A stretch of 64,000 bases of DNA, taken from the NCBI GenBank assembly GCA_017882585.1, contig JADGPF010000078.1, positions 1 through 64,000 of the forward strand. Reading direction: 5' to 3'. How positions within the stretch are numbered: the stretch's first letter is position 1; each line of letters opens with the position of its first letter. The position numbers were made by a program, and so were the translations under genes. Source of the stretch: Thermoleophilia bacterium (GTDB lineage: Bacteria; Actinomycetota; Thermoleophilia; Miltoncostaeales; Miltoncostaeaceae). The notes beneath the pieces are model-generated. The model saw only the letters and a program-made list of their open reading frames with translations. It did not search any database and was not told the DNA's origin. Shown here piece after piece: positions 35,251-44,029 of this stretch.

Positions 35251-36330
35251 GTGCGCATCCTCTGCCTGACCAACATGTACCCCGGGCCAAGGGAGCCGGA
35301 CTACGGCGCCTTCGTCCGGGACATGTGTGATGCACTCGAGGACCGCGGTCACGAGGTCCGGCGTGCGGTCATTGACTCACGGGCCAGCGGCCCAGTGCAC
35401 ACCCCACGCAAGTACGGCAGGCTGGCCACCGGCGCGATGGCGAGCGCGCGCTGGGCCGATGTCGTCTATGCGCACTACCTGTTCCCGACCGGGGTCATCG
35501 CCGCGGTCGCCGGCCGGATCGCGCGCCGTCCATGGGTGGTAACCGCCCACGGCGGTGACGTTGCGAACCTGCACCGGGCCACCGTACGCAACGCGACGGC
35601 AGCCGGACTCGCCGGGGCATCCGCCGTCATCGCCGTCAGCCAGTACCTCGCCGATCGCCTCGCGGCGTCCGGGTTGCGCCTCCCGCCGGTGTTCGTGGCC
35701 AACATGGGCGTGGACATGGCCAGCTTCACCATCCGCGACCGTGCGGCGGCGCGGGCGCGACGGGGACTGGCGCCGTCGGGGCCGGTCATTGTCGCGGTCG
35801 GCGGGCTCACCGCGCGCAAAGACCCACTGACCCTGCTCCTGGCATTTGCACGGCTCCGCGCCACCCTCCCGGACGCCCAACTCGTCTTCGTCGGCGACGG
35901 GCCGTTGCGCCGCAGCCTTATGGGCGGCGCGCAACGTCTGGGGGTCGCAGAGGCAGTGACACTGACCGGCGCACTCCCACACGATGACGTCGCCGACTGG
36001 ATCGCCGCCGGCGATCTGCTGGCGCTCGTCAGCCGGATAGAGCCGCTCGGGGTCGTGATTCTGGAGGCGCTCGCCTCCGGCCGGCCCGTCGTGGCCACCG
36101 AGGAAGGCGGGGCGCGTGAGGTCATTCCGACCGAGTGCGGCGTCCTCGTGGCGCCCGGCAATCCGGTGGCCATCGCCGATAGCCTGCTGAACGTGATCGC
36201 CCACCATCCATCCCCAGCTGCCTGCCGGATGGCAGCCGGCCGCTTCGCGCTTACTCGACAGGCGGCGATCGTCGACGACGTGCTTGCCGGCGCAGTGAGC
36301 GGCACACTCCCGGACGTCAATCGGGCATGA
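35251..36330 (+). CDS. GT4-family glycosyltransferase
   Basis: The 359-residue GT-B enzyme starts with MRILCLTNMYPGP, has WVVTAHGGDV in the acceptor domain, GVDMASF at the domain link and EPLGVVILEALASGRPVVAT as a clean EX7E motif. This is the pattern of capsule and teichuronic-acid-type glycosyltransferases. The GTG start follows the first ligase gene by 10 nt, and the stop overlaps the second ligase-like gene (ATGA). Donor and acceptor are not deducible. Confidence 0.92.
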   Translation: MRILCLTNMYPGPREPDYGAFVRDMCDALEDRGHEVRRAVIDSRASGPVHTPRKYGRLATGAMASARWADVVYAHYLFPTGVIAAVAGRIARRPWVVTAHGGDVANLHRATVRNATAAGLAGASAVIAVSQYLADRLAASGLRLPPVFVANMGVDMASFTIRDRAAARARRGLAPSGPVIVAVGGLTARKDPLTLLLAFARLRATLPDAQLVFVGDGPLRRSLMGGAQRLGVAEAVTLTGALPHDDVADWIAAGDLLALVSRIEPLGVVILEALASGRPVVATEEGGAREVIPTECGVLVAPGNPVAIADSLLNVIAHHPSPAACRMAAGRFALTRQAAIVDDVLAGAVSGTLPDVNRA

Positions 36331-37793
36331 TCGCTCGGACCGGCAGCCTCGACCCGAAGCTCCCGCGCTGGCCGCTCGTCGCAGGCGCAGCGGCACTCAC
36401 GGTGCTCGGGGCGATCCTCGCTGTCGTGAGCCCGAAGGCGGCCATCGCCTTGGTCGTCGTGGTCGGCCTGGTCGCGTTCGTCGCGCGGATCAGCGATCGC
36501 CCGATCGCGCGTCTGATGGTCCCGTTTGTTGGCACGACGGTTGTCGCCGCCATCCTGGGACCGAACCTCGCGATCCCACAGGCCCCCGGGGCATTTCTGT
36601 TCAGAATCATGATCGTTGCCCTCGTGCTGGGCGCGGTCGGGTACATGCTCATGGGCGGCCGGCTTCGCTTTCCGGCGGCCCTCAGCATCCCGGCAGCCCT
36701 CCTGGCGGCAATGATCGCGTGGGCGACGATGTCGATCGCGTGGTCCCAGAATACGGGCGCCGCCGTCCGGTGGACCGCGTTCTTGGCGATGATGGTCGTC
36801 CTCGCAGTCGCGATGCCGATGGTCTTCACGACGCGGCAACGGGTGACGACGATGCTCAAAGTCCTTGGCTGGACGTTCGCGGCGGTCACAGGGTTCGCAT
36901 TCGTCGAGATCGCGACCGGATACCACCTGCCAACCTCACGCCTGACCCAGATGGTCGGTGGGTCCGCGTTCGCGGCGACCTCGGTGTTCGGCAACCAGAA
37001 CAACTTTGCGACGTTTCTGACGCTCGCCCTGCCGTACCTGGTGACACTCCCGCTGGTGTTCCGGCAGCGTCGGATGCTGCTCATCGGTATCGCCGGCACC
37101 GTCCTCGACCTGGCCGCGCTGTTGCTCACGGGCAGCAAAGACAGTCTGCTCGCCGCAGGACTGGTCTTCCTCGCCCTGCTGCTGTTTCTCGCGACCGACC
37201 CCAAGCAGCGCTCAAAGTTTGTCGGAGCAGTGGTGATCGCGATCGTGGCGATCATTGTCGTGGTCCCGTCGCTCAACGGCTCGGGCCTCATCCCGCTTCC
37301 GCAGCGCGCCGTGAACAAGTTCAGCTTTTCGCTCCTGGAGAAGGAGATCGCCAGCGGCCAGGGCTCCGGGGCCGCACGGGAGAGCCTGCTCGGCGACGGC
37401 ATCACGTTTGTCGGCCAGACGGGCGGTATCGGCGTCGGCGCGGGTAACGCCGAAACGCACGTCCTGGAACTGGCCGACTTTCCCGGGGTCAGCAACCTGC
37501 ACGACTGGTGGCTCGAGATGGTTGTCGACCTTGGACTGATCGGCCTGGCGCTGTACGTCACCTACTATCTACTGCTGTTGACGCGCCAACTGCGATGGGC
37601 ACGCCGGTCGACGGACCCTCTCGTGCGCTATCTGTGCCTGGCCGGCAGCGCCGCCATGGTCGGCTTCGTACTCGGCAGTCTCGCACCCTCGACCATGATC
37701 GCGTTCTCCCCCATGTGGGTGATGTTTGGTCTCTCGATGACGGCAATCGCTGTCGCCGAAAGGGCCCGGCGGCACGGCGGCTATCTGCCATGA
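36327..37793 (+). CDS. O-antigen ligase/polymerase-like membrane protein (second copy)
   Basis: The 488-residue polytopic protein has about ten helices and the Wzy_C-type features LLTGSKDSLLAAG and GVGAGNAETHVLEL, then LHDWWLEMVVDLGLIGL. It is clearly different in sequence from the first ligase-like protein 3 kb upstream. Two such proteins in one cluster usually mean one polymerase and one ligase. It is coupled at both ends by ATGA overlaps to its neighbours. Confidence 0.87.
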   Translation: MIARTGSLDPKLPRWPLVAGAAALTVLGAILAVVSPKAAIALVVVVGLVAFVARISDRPIARLMVPFVGTTVVAAILGPNLAIPQAPGAFLFRIMIVALVLGAVGYMLMGGRLRFPAALSIPAALLAAMIAWATMSIAWSQNTGAAVRWTAFLAMMVVLAVAMPMVFTTRQRVTTMLKVLGWTFAAVTGFAFVEIATGYHLPTSRLTQMVGGSAFAATSVFGNQNNFATFLTLALPYLVTLPLVFRQRRMLLIGIAGTVLDLAALLLTGSKDSLLAAGLVFLALLLFLATDPKQRSKFVGAVVIAIVAIIVVVPSLNGSGLIPLPQRAVNKFSFSLLEKEIASGQGSGAARESLLGDGITFVGQTGGIGVGAGNAETHVLELADFPGVSNLHDWWLEMVVDLGLIGLALYVTYYLLLLTRQLRWARRSTDPLVRYLCLAGSAAMVGFVLGSLAPSTMIAFSPMWVMFGLSMTAIAVAERARRHGGYLP

Positions 37794-40159
37794 ACACGCC
37801 CCCGGTGCGCGTGCATATCGGGCCGTGCCGTGCCGGGTTCCGGCCGCGCGCCGAGTGGGTACTGGGCATCATCGTGGGCGCTTTGGGCCGCACGATGCAC
37901 GTCACGGACGGTCCCGCCGACCTCGTGTACTCGCCGGACGCGCCGGAGACGGGAGTCTGGATCCCGGCCGACAGCCGCGCGCAGGAGTTTTTTGAACAAT
38001 CCACAGCCTTTTCCACAAAACGAGCCCATTTTGTGCACGGAGCGCCAAGTCTGTTCGGCCCCTGCGCTCCCTCGGCGGCGATCGATGCCGACATCGTGGC
38101 GAGCGCGTTCCACCTTCTGGTGCGCTGGGACGAGTACCGCGTCGACACGCGCGATCGCTTCGGCCGACTGCCGTTCGGCGCGTCAACCTTTGGCCAGGTT
38201 GCCGGCCTTGACCCGCTCGACCCCCCTGTCGAGCGCTATATCGGGCTGATCGCCGACGCGCTGGGGATCGATCGGCCGACCGGCTGGCAGGTCTACCTGA
38301 CCAACGACATCGACGACCTGCGTATGCGCACGCCCCATATGCTGACCAAACTGGGCAAGCAGACGCACTCGCTGCCACCCGGCGGAGCTGCCGCGCTGGT
38401 CGGCACCGATCCGTGGAACAACGTCGCAGATCTGCTGTGGAGTCTGTCGCGGCGCGGACTCGCCTCGACGGTCTTTCTGATCGGCAGGCATACGGATCCG
38501 CACGACGGCAGCCCCGCTCGGGCCTACCGCCTCCAGCGTGCCCGTATGGCACGGGCCGTCCGGGGCGCCGGCGGAGAGGTGGCCCTGCACACGTCGTTTG
38601 GCGGTGCCGACGCCCGCGATGCGTTCATGGCGGAACTGTCAGGTTTCGAAGCGGAGATCGGGGGCATCGTCCAGGGGGCCCGAGCGCATTACCTGCGATT
38701 CCGCTATCACGAGACGCCGGCCTGGATCGAATCCGCCGGGCTGAGTTACGAGGCGTCGTCGGGATGGCATGAGCGACCGGGTTTCGCATGCGGTATCGCA
38801 CGCCCCTTCTCGCCGTGGATTCTCGGCGATGAGCGCCCCGCACGAATTGAGCTCATCCCACTCGCGCTGTCGGACTGGAACCTTTGGGCCGCCCAGGGTC
38901 TGAACGCCGACGACGGGCTCGACGCCGCCAAGCGAACGGTCGAGGTCGTCCGCCGTCACGGCGGGGCCGCGGCCGTGCTGTGGCACAACAGTGCGCTCGC
39001 CGACCCTCGGGCGCCCGGATACGGGCAGGTGTGGAACGACTTGCTGGATTCGCTGATCGACGACGGCGCACGCCTGGGGCCGATCTGGCCCCAACCGATG
39101 CCCGCAGGCGCCGACCTCACGGGGCGGCGGATCTTGCATCTGACCAGCGTTCATCGCCCGCGCGATGTCCGAATCCTGCACAAACACGCCAATGCCGCCG
39201 CACGCGCGGGAGCGCAGGCCGAAGTACTGGGACTGCGCGAGCCTGCCGGGCGCGCAGCGCGCATCGGGGCCGGTTGGCGGCTGGTCCGGCTCGCGCGCCG
39301 CGCGCGGGCCGATCTTTACCACGTCCACGATCCGGAACTGCTTCCCGCAGCGCTGTGGCTGCGAATGACCTCCGGCAAGCCGGTGGTGTACGACGTCCAC
39401 GAGTACTTGGGCGAGACCGTCCGCACCAAGCAGTGGCTGCCGGCACCGATCCGGCGCCCGCTGGCCGCCATCGTCAGCCGTCTCGAACGGACCGCCGGTG
39501 CGCACTGCGATGCGGTCGTCGGCGTCAATGAGGACCTCGCCGCCCGCTTTGCCCTCGCCGGTGCCCACCGGGTGCGAGCGGTGACCAACGCCCCCTGGGG
39601 CGAGGACTTCCCCGTGCCAGGCCCGTGCCTGGAGCCCGTCGTGCTCTACGTGGGCGGGCTGGCACCGCTACGCGGCCTCGAGGTGATGCGCACCGCGTCC
39701 GGACTCCTGACGACCCCGGGTGCTCGGGTGCTGCTCGCGGGACCGGGCGATCCGGGCGAGCTGCCCGACGCCGTGACGTACCTCGGTGTCGTCGACCACT
39801 CCGAGGTACCCGAACTGCTCGCGCACGCCGCGGTTGCCTGGATCCCACTTCAGGTGCACGAGAACTACGCACGCGCAGTTCCGACAAAGCTCGTCGAAGC
39901 GATGGCCGCCGCGCGCCCTGTGGTCGCAAGCGATTTCGGCCGCATGGGGGCGATCGTCCGCCAGAGCGGCTGCGGCATTCTGGTGCCTGCAGCAGACCCG
40001 GCGGCCCACGCGGCAGCCATCGATCGTCTCTTGGGGGACCGGGCGCTGGCGGCCGAAATGGGGGCCGCGGGTCGACGCGCGTTCGACGCCGGTCTCTCGT
40101 TTGAGCGCCAAGCCGACCGCCTCACAAGCCTCTACGCTGAGGTGCTCGAGGACCGCTAG
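37790..40159 (+). CDS. Fusion of a polysaccharide-deacetylase-like domain with a GT4 glycosyltransferase
   Basis: The 789-residue protein has two parts. The N-terminal part (about 1-440) resembles polysaccharide-deacetylase-like proteins: VYLTNDIDDLR gives a possible metal-site Asp pair, VALHTSFGG and YLRFRYHETP are plausible active-site strands, and VLWHNSALADPR supplies a late His. The C-terminal part (about 445-789) is a full GT4 enzyme from GRRILHLTSVHRPRDVRI through VVLYVGGLAPLRGL to VPTKLVEAMAAARPVVASDFG. ATG 37790 overlaps the ligase stop (ATGA). The fusion suggests sugar transfer and N-deacetylation act on the same glycan, although a GT4 is cytoplasmic while most such deacetylases are secreted. 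No signal peptide is seen. Confidence 0.85.
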   Translation: MNTPPVRVHIGPCRAGFRPRAEWVLGIIVGALGRTMHVTDGPADLVYSPDAPETGVWIPADSRAQEFFEQSTAFSTKRAHFVHGAPSLFGPCAPSAAIDADIVASAFHLLVRWDEYRVDTRDRFGRLPFGASTFGQVAGLDPLDPPVERYIGLIADALGIDRPTGWQVYLTNDIDDLRMRTPHMLTKLGKQTHSLPPGGAAALVGTDPWNNVADLLWSLSRRGLASTVFLIGRHTDPHDGSPARAYRLQRARMARAVRGAGGEVALHTSFGGADARDAFMAELSGFEAEIGGIVQGARAHYLRFRYHETPAWIESAGLSYEASSGWHERPGFACGIARPFSPWILGDERPARIELIPLALSDWNLWAAQGLNADDGLDAAKRTVEVVRRHGGAAAVLWHNSALADPRAPGYGQVWNDLLDSLIDDGARLGPIWPQPMPAGADLTGRRILHLTSVHRPRDVRILHKHANAAARAGAQAEVLGLREPAGRAARIGAGWRLVRLARRARADLYHVHDPELLPAALWLRMTSGKPVVYDVHEYLGETVRTKQWLPAPIRRPLAAIVSRLERTAGAHCDAVVGVNEDLAARFALAGAHRVRAVTNAPWGEDFPVPGPCLEPVVLYVGGLAPLRGLEVMRTASGLLTTPGARVLLAGPGDPGELPDAVTYLGVVDHSEVPELLAHAAVAWIPLQVHENYARAVPTKLVEAMAAARPVVASDFGRMGAIVRQSGCGILVPAADPAAHAAAIDRLLGDRALAAEMGAAGRRAFDAGLSFERQADRLTSLYAEVLEDR

Positions 40160-40178
40160 GCGGGGGGACGGCCCCGCC
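40159..40178 (+). terminator. GC-rich hairpin after the fusion gene
   Basis: GGCGGGG and CCCCGCC form a perfect 7-bp stem with a 6-nt loop, beginning on the last base of the stop codon and followed by TT. It probably ends the ligase-glycosyltransferase operon, although the T-run is short. Confidence 0.5.
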
Positions 40179-40221
40179 TTGGCCCGTGCCGCGCGCGCGC
40201 GCACGTCAAGCGAAAAGTGGG

Positions 40222-40227
40222 TAGCAT
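40222..40227 (+). promoter_or_regulatory. -10 element TAGCAT, likely leaderless start
   Basis: TAGCAT ends 9 nt before the GTG of the Wzz-like gene, the distance expected when transcription starts at or next to the start codon. It follows a terminator-like hairpin, so a new transcription unit is plausible. Confidence 0.45.
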
Positions 40228-40236
40228 CGCTCCGAC

Positions 40237-41076
40237 GTGGATCGGGAAATCACCATTCGCGACTACTTGAAAGTCGCGTGGAGCGGACGCTGGCTCATCC
40301 TCGCCACGACGGTGATCGGAATCATCATCGGCGTCGTCGTGTCGATTGCCCATAACGCGGCCTACAGCGCCACGGCGCGTGTCGGCCTCGGTCAGCCCAC
40401 GAGCGTCCAGGGCGTCCCGCTGCAGTCGCCGTTCACCAGCTCGCAGACGGTCGCCTCCGCAATCGACGTCACCGGGCTCGCGGACCAAACCGCGTTGGTA
40501 CTCGGAATTCCCCAATCCGAGGTCCGCGGCCACGTCCACGTGTCGACCCCGATCGGGGTAAGCCCGACGATCGTCGCGCCGCCGGTCGTGATCATCGCGG
40601 CCTCGAACGCCCACGCGAACACGGCCATCAGCATCGCCAACGGGTTTGCCAACCAACTCGTCCAGTCGACGAGCACACAAGTCGTGCAGGTAGAACGCAC
40701 CCTGACCAGCCAGGCCGCGCAGGCGCTTGTCCAACAGCACCAGCTGTCGGCCCGCATCGCCGCGCTGCAAGCCGGAGGGTCATCGAACCCCGGCGATGCG
40801 GTCGCGCTGGCCACGGACACGCAGTTGTTGGGCACCGCACAGACCAACGCCGCCAACGCACAACTTGCGCTCGCCCAGGTGCGGGCAACCGAAGCCCCGC
40901 AGATCCTGGCGCAGGCATACAGCGCAACGTCGTCGAATACGGCCCCAAAGCGCCTCCAATCCATCGTGCTCGCCGGGCTGATCGGGTTCCTGTTGGGCCT
41001 GATCGCAACATTCATCTGGCGCGGGAGCCCGGCTGCCCGCGCGGCTGAGCCTGAGGCAGGCCGGGACTCGTCGTAG
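40237..41076 (+). CDS. Wzz/polysaccharide co-polymerase-like protein
   Basis: The 279-residue protein has the Wzz topology: a short cytoplasmic N-terminus (ITIRDYLKVAWSGRW), a first helix (about 19-38), an extracytoplasmic region with a coiled-coil-prone Gln/Ala-rich stretch (about 140-230), and a second helix (about 243-262). The cytoplasmic tail is short, with no Walker motifs and no tyrosine cluster, so the BY-kinase part of Gram-positive-type co-polymerases is missing here. It should set chain length of the polysaccharide made by the cluster. Confidence 0.82.
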   Translation: MDREITIRDYLKVAWSGRWLILATTVIGIIIGVVVSIAHNAAYSATARVGLGQPTSVQGVPLQSPFTSSQTVASAIDVTGLADQTALVLGIPQSEVRGHVHVSTPIGVSPTIVAPPVVIIAASNAHANTAISIANGFANQLVQSTSTQVVQVERTLTSQAAQALVQQHQLSARIAALQAGGSSNPGDAVALATDTQLLGTAQTNAANAQLALAQVRATEAPQILAQAYSATSSNTAPKRLQSIVLAGLIGFLLGLIATFIWRGSPAARAAEPEAGRDSS

Positions 41077-41174
41077 GGACACCACCCGGATCCTGGTATC
41101 GACGACGCACTCGCCATGCCGATCCGCACCCGAACTCCCCGGCAGTACCTCGATCGCGAACCGACCCCAACGCC

Positions 41175-42473
41175 ATGGACGCAACCCGACGTACCGACCG
41201 ACAGCGCCCGACACACAGGCGGCGCAACGTCGTGCTGGCGGTCGCAGGGGTACTGATCGTCGCCCTCGCGGTCGCCGCGTGGGCGCTCGTCGCCGGTTGG
41301 TTCGACCAAGGCTCCGTGCGCGGGACCACCAAGGGGTTCGTCCCGGCGGCGGTACCGGCGGCAAGCGCGAGCGCCCCGGCATGGCCGACGTTTGGAAACG
41401 CCCCGGAATCCACGCGATCCAACACCGCACTCAACGTGGCGTTGCCGTACACCACGCGCTGGGACGTCAATACCGGCTCGCTCGTCGAGCTCCCGCCGGT
41501 CATTGGGGGCGGCCGGGTGGTCGCCGGCACAAACCATGGCGTGGCGATCGCGCTCGATCTGCGCTCCGGCACGATCGACTGGCGCCACAAGCTCGGAGGG
41601 ACGGTCGCCGCCTCACCGGCGCTCACCGGGCTTGCAGGCACGGCAAGCGCGGGACAGCCGCAGCTTGACCTGTTTGCGACGATCGCGGGCGATCTGATCG
41701 CACTCGATCCCGCGTCAGGTCAGCAGGTTTGGAGCCTGTCGCTCGGGTCCTCCATCGAGACGTCCCCCCTGGTAGTCGGTGACGGCGTCTATGTCGGCAC
41801 GCGATCCGGCAAGGTCGTACGCGTGTCGCTCGCGACCCACCAGCCCGTGTGGACCGACACGGTCGCGGGCGCGGTCAAGGGCGCGATCGCCCGATCCGGC
41901 AGCAATGTGATCGTGGGCGACTACGGCGGCCATGTCAGCGCGCTCGCGCAATCCACGGGCCACGTCGTCTGGCGGACGACGAGCCCCGGCAAGGCCTTCC
42001 AGGGCCCTGGACGCTTCTACGCAGGACCGGCCGTCGCGTACGGAAGGGTGTACATCGGCAACGTCAACGGCCGGATCTTGGGTCTTGACGCGACGACCGG
42101 CGCGATCAACTGGGTCCGCGTCGTCAGCGACTGGGTGTACTCGAGCGCGGCGGTCGCCGACCGCGTGGTGTTTGAGGGCAGCTACAACCACAACCTCTAC
42201 GCTCTCGATGCGGTGACCGGGGACGTGATCTGGCACCGCGACCTCGGCCAGAAGATCTCCGGCTCTCCGTCGGTGCTCGGCGATCTCGTGTGGATCTCGA
42301 CGCTCGGCAAGCCCGTCAGCGCCGGCCACAGCTACGCCTTCGACATTCATACCGGGCGGCAAGTCGTCTTACGCCCGCTCGGCCGGTACGCCGCCGCGAT
42401 CGGGGTCGACGGCACCATCGTGGCCACCGGAGTCGACACCATCGCGGCGCTCACCCCGCACACCGCCCCGTGA
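41175..42473 (+). CDS. Membrane-anchored PQQ-repeat beta-propeller protein
   Basis: The 432-residue protein has a basic N-terminus, one membrane helix (about 19-37) and a beta-propeller of PQQ/BamB-like repeats; repeated blades read GTIDWRHKLGG, GQQVWSLSLG, HQPVWTDTV, GHVVWRTTS, GAINWVRVV and GDVIWHRDLG. No catalytic dehydrogenase residues are recognised, so a binding or scaffold role outside the membrane is more likely than quinoprotein activity. It overlaps the MurJ/Wzx-type gene by 4 nt (GTGA). Confidence 0.87.
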   Translation: MDATRRTDRQRPTHRRRNVVLAVAGVLIVALAVAAWALVAGWFDQGSVRGTTKGFVPAAVPAASASAPAWPTFGNAPESTRSNTALNVALPYTTRWDVNTGSLVELPPVIGGGRVVAGTNHGVAIALDLRSGTIDWRHKLGGTVAASPALTGLAGTASAGQPQLDLFATIAGDLIALDPASGQQVWSLSLGSSIETSPLVVGDGVYVGTRSGKVVRVSLATHQPVWTDTVAGAVKGAIARSGSNVIVGDYGGHVSALAQSTGHVVWRTTSPGKAFQGPGRFYAGPAVAYGRVYIGNVNGRILGLDATTGAINWVRVVSDWVYSSAAVADRVVFEGSYNHNLYALDAVTGDVIWHRDLGQKISGSPSVLGDLVWISTLGKPVSAGHSYAFDIHTGRQVVLRPLGRYAAAIGVDGTIVATGVDTIAALTPHTAP

Positions 42474-44029
42474 CGACAACGCGCCTCGCCCGCGCCGCTA
42501 CGGCGGTCGCGGTATTCACCATGATCTCCCGCCTGCTCGGCCTCGCCCGCGAGATCGTCATGGCGGGCTCCTACGGCACCACCGCCGCGACCGACGGATT
42601 CGTCGACGCACTATTGCTGGTAAACCTCGTCGCCGCGGTCGTACTGTACGCCGTCATCACGGTGGTGATCCCGACGTTCGCCGCCGAACGCGAGCGCACG
42701 AACGAGCAGTCCGCTTGGCAGTTGGTCTGGGCCTACGCGGCCTGGGTCTCGCTGGCGCTGATCGCGATGACGGCATTCATCGCGATCTTTCCCCAGGTTC
42801 CAACCGCGCTGTACCACCTCGATCCGACCCGCGCGGCCATTACCGCACAGCTCGTACGGATCATGGCGCCGGCGCTGCTGCTGCAGGGCATTGCCGCGCT
42901 TCTGACCGCGCTGCTGCAGATCTACAACAAGTTCGCCGTCCCCGCCGCCGTCGGCATCGCCTTCAACGTCGGCATCATCGTCGGCATCATCGTCGGGCGC
43001 GGGAGCATCGGAATCGAGGCAGCCGCGTGGGGTGTGTCCATCGGCGCTCTGTTGCAGGTGCTCCTGCAAATGCCGCAGTTTCTTCGCCTCCGCCGCGGAG
43101 TCCAGCTCAAACCGGTCTTCACGCACCCCGGCCTGACGGCCGTGCTCATCACGTCCATCCCCGTGGCCGTCGCATCGGTGTTGCAGCAGATCAATTCCTT
43201 CACGGACAAGCTGTTTGCGTCATCGCTCGAAGCCGGGCGCGTCACCGCACTCCAGTACGCCAATAGCCTCGGCGCGGCGCCGCGCGCAGCATTGCTCATG
43301 CCGGTCCTGATGCCGCTGTTCCCGTTCGTCGCCAAGCTCATCGCCGAGGGCCGGGACGATGAGGCCCTGCGGGGCATCGACCGCATCAACGGGCTGCTTG
43401 CGCTGACTGCGGTCCCGGCAGGCTTTCTCATCGCGCTGTATGCGACCGAGACCACACAGCTGCTGCTCGGCCGAGGCCAATGCGGCGAGGTCTGTGTTCA
43501 CCAGACCGCGACGCCCCTTGCCTGGTACGCGCTCGCGACGCTCGGAGCCTTCTTGACGATGTTCCTCAATCGCGCACTGGCCGCGGCACACCTGCAGCGT
43601 GAGATCCTCGTCGCGACGGTCGTCTCGGTCGTCGTGACGATCGTGCTCGACCTGATCCTGCTCCAGCCCCTTGCCCAGGGCGGAATCGCCCTCGCGTCGC
43701 TCCTCGGCATCTACCTGAACGTCGCCATCTACCTGTGGTATCTGCGCCGGCGCTTTCCGGGATTCAACCTCAAGGGCTTGGCGCGACAGCAGGGCCGCAT
43801 CATCCTTTGCGGAGTGATCTGCGTCATGGTGGCGCTCGGGGCCAACCAGATCTGGCCGACAGACGGCTTGAAGTCGCCTGCCCTGATCGCGCCATTGCTG
43901 ACCAAGGTGGCGCTGGCGCTGGTCGCATACGTCGTCGCCGCCCGGTTCTTCGCGCGACCCGAGCTCCGTGATGTCGTACGCATCACCAAGGCCCTGTTCC
44001 ATCGACAGCGGCCATCGATTCCCGCGTGA
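42470..44029 (+). CDS. murJ: MurJ/MviN-family lipid II or oligosaccharide flippase
   Basis: The 519-residue polytopic protein of the MOP superfamily has about fourteen helices. The N-terminal block FTMISRLLGLAREIVMAGSYGTT is a MurJ signature, and the basic residues in the early helices fit the MurJ cavity. It translocates lipid-linked precursors across the membrane. Because it lies between an exopolysaccharide cluster and an ABC ATPase, it may be the Wzx-type flippase for that polysaccharide instead of the housekeeping MurJ. No other flippase is in the cluster. The GTG start overlaps the PQQ-protein stop. Confidence 0.9.
   Translation: MTTTRLARAATAVAVFTMISRLLGLAREIVMAGSYGTTAATDGFVDALLLVNLVAAVVLYAVITVVIPTFAAERERTNEQSAWQLVWAYAAWVSLALIAMTAFIAIFPQVPTALYHLDPTRAAITAQLVRIMAPALLLQGIAALLTALLQIYNKFAVPAAVGIAFNVGIIVGIIVGRGSIGIEAAAWGVSIGALLQVLLQMPQFLRLRRGVQLKPVFTHPGLTAVLITSIPVAVASVLQQINSFTDKLFASSLEAGRVTALQYANSLGAAPRAALLMPVLMPLFPFVAKLIAEGRDDEALRGIDRINGLLALTAVPAGFLIALYATETTQLLLGRGQCGEVCVHQTATPLAWYALATLGAFLTMFLNRALAAAHLQREILVATVVSVVVTIVLDLILLQPLAQGGIALASLLGIYLNVAIYLWYLRRRFPGFNLKGLARQQGRIILCGVICVMVALGANQIWPTDGLKSPALIAPLLTKVALALVAYVVAARFFARPELRDVVRITKALFHRQRPSIPA

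Noticed and set aside
37998-38030. Two DnaA-box-like strings (CAATCCACA and TTTTCCACA) in an AT-richer patch inside the deacetylase-GT4 gene
   Set aside because: They lie within a coding region 15 kb from dnaA, are only two, and the protein reads through normally; chance is the simplest explanation.
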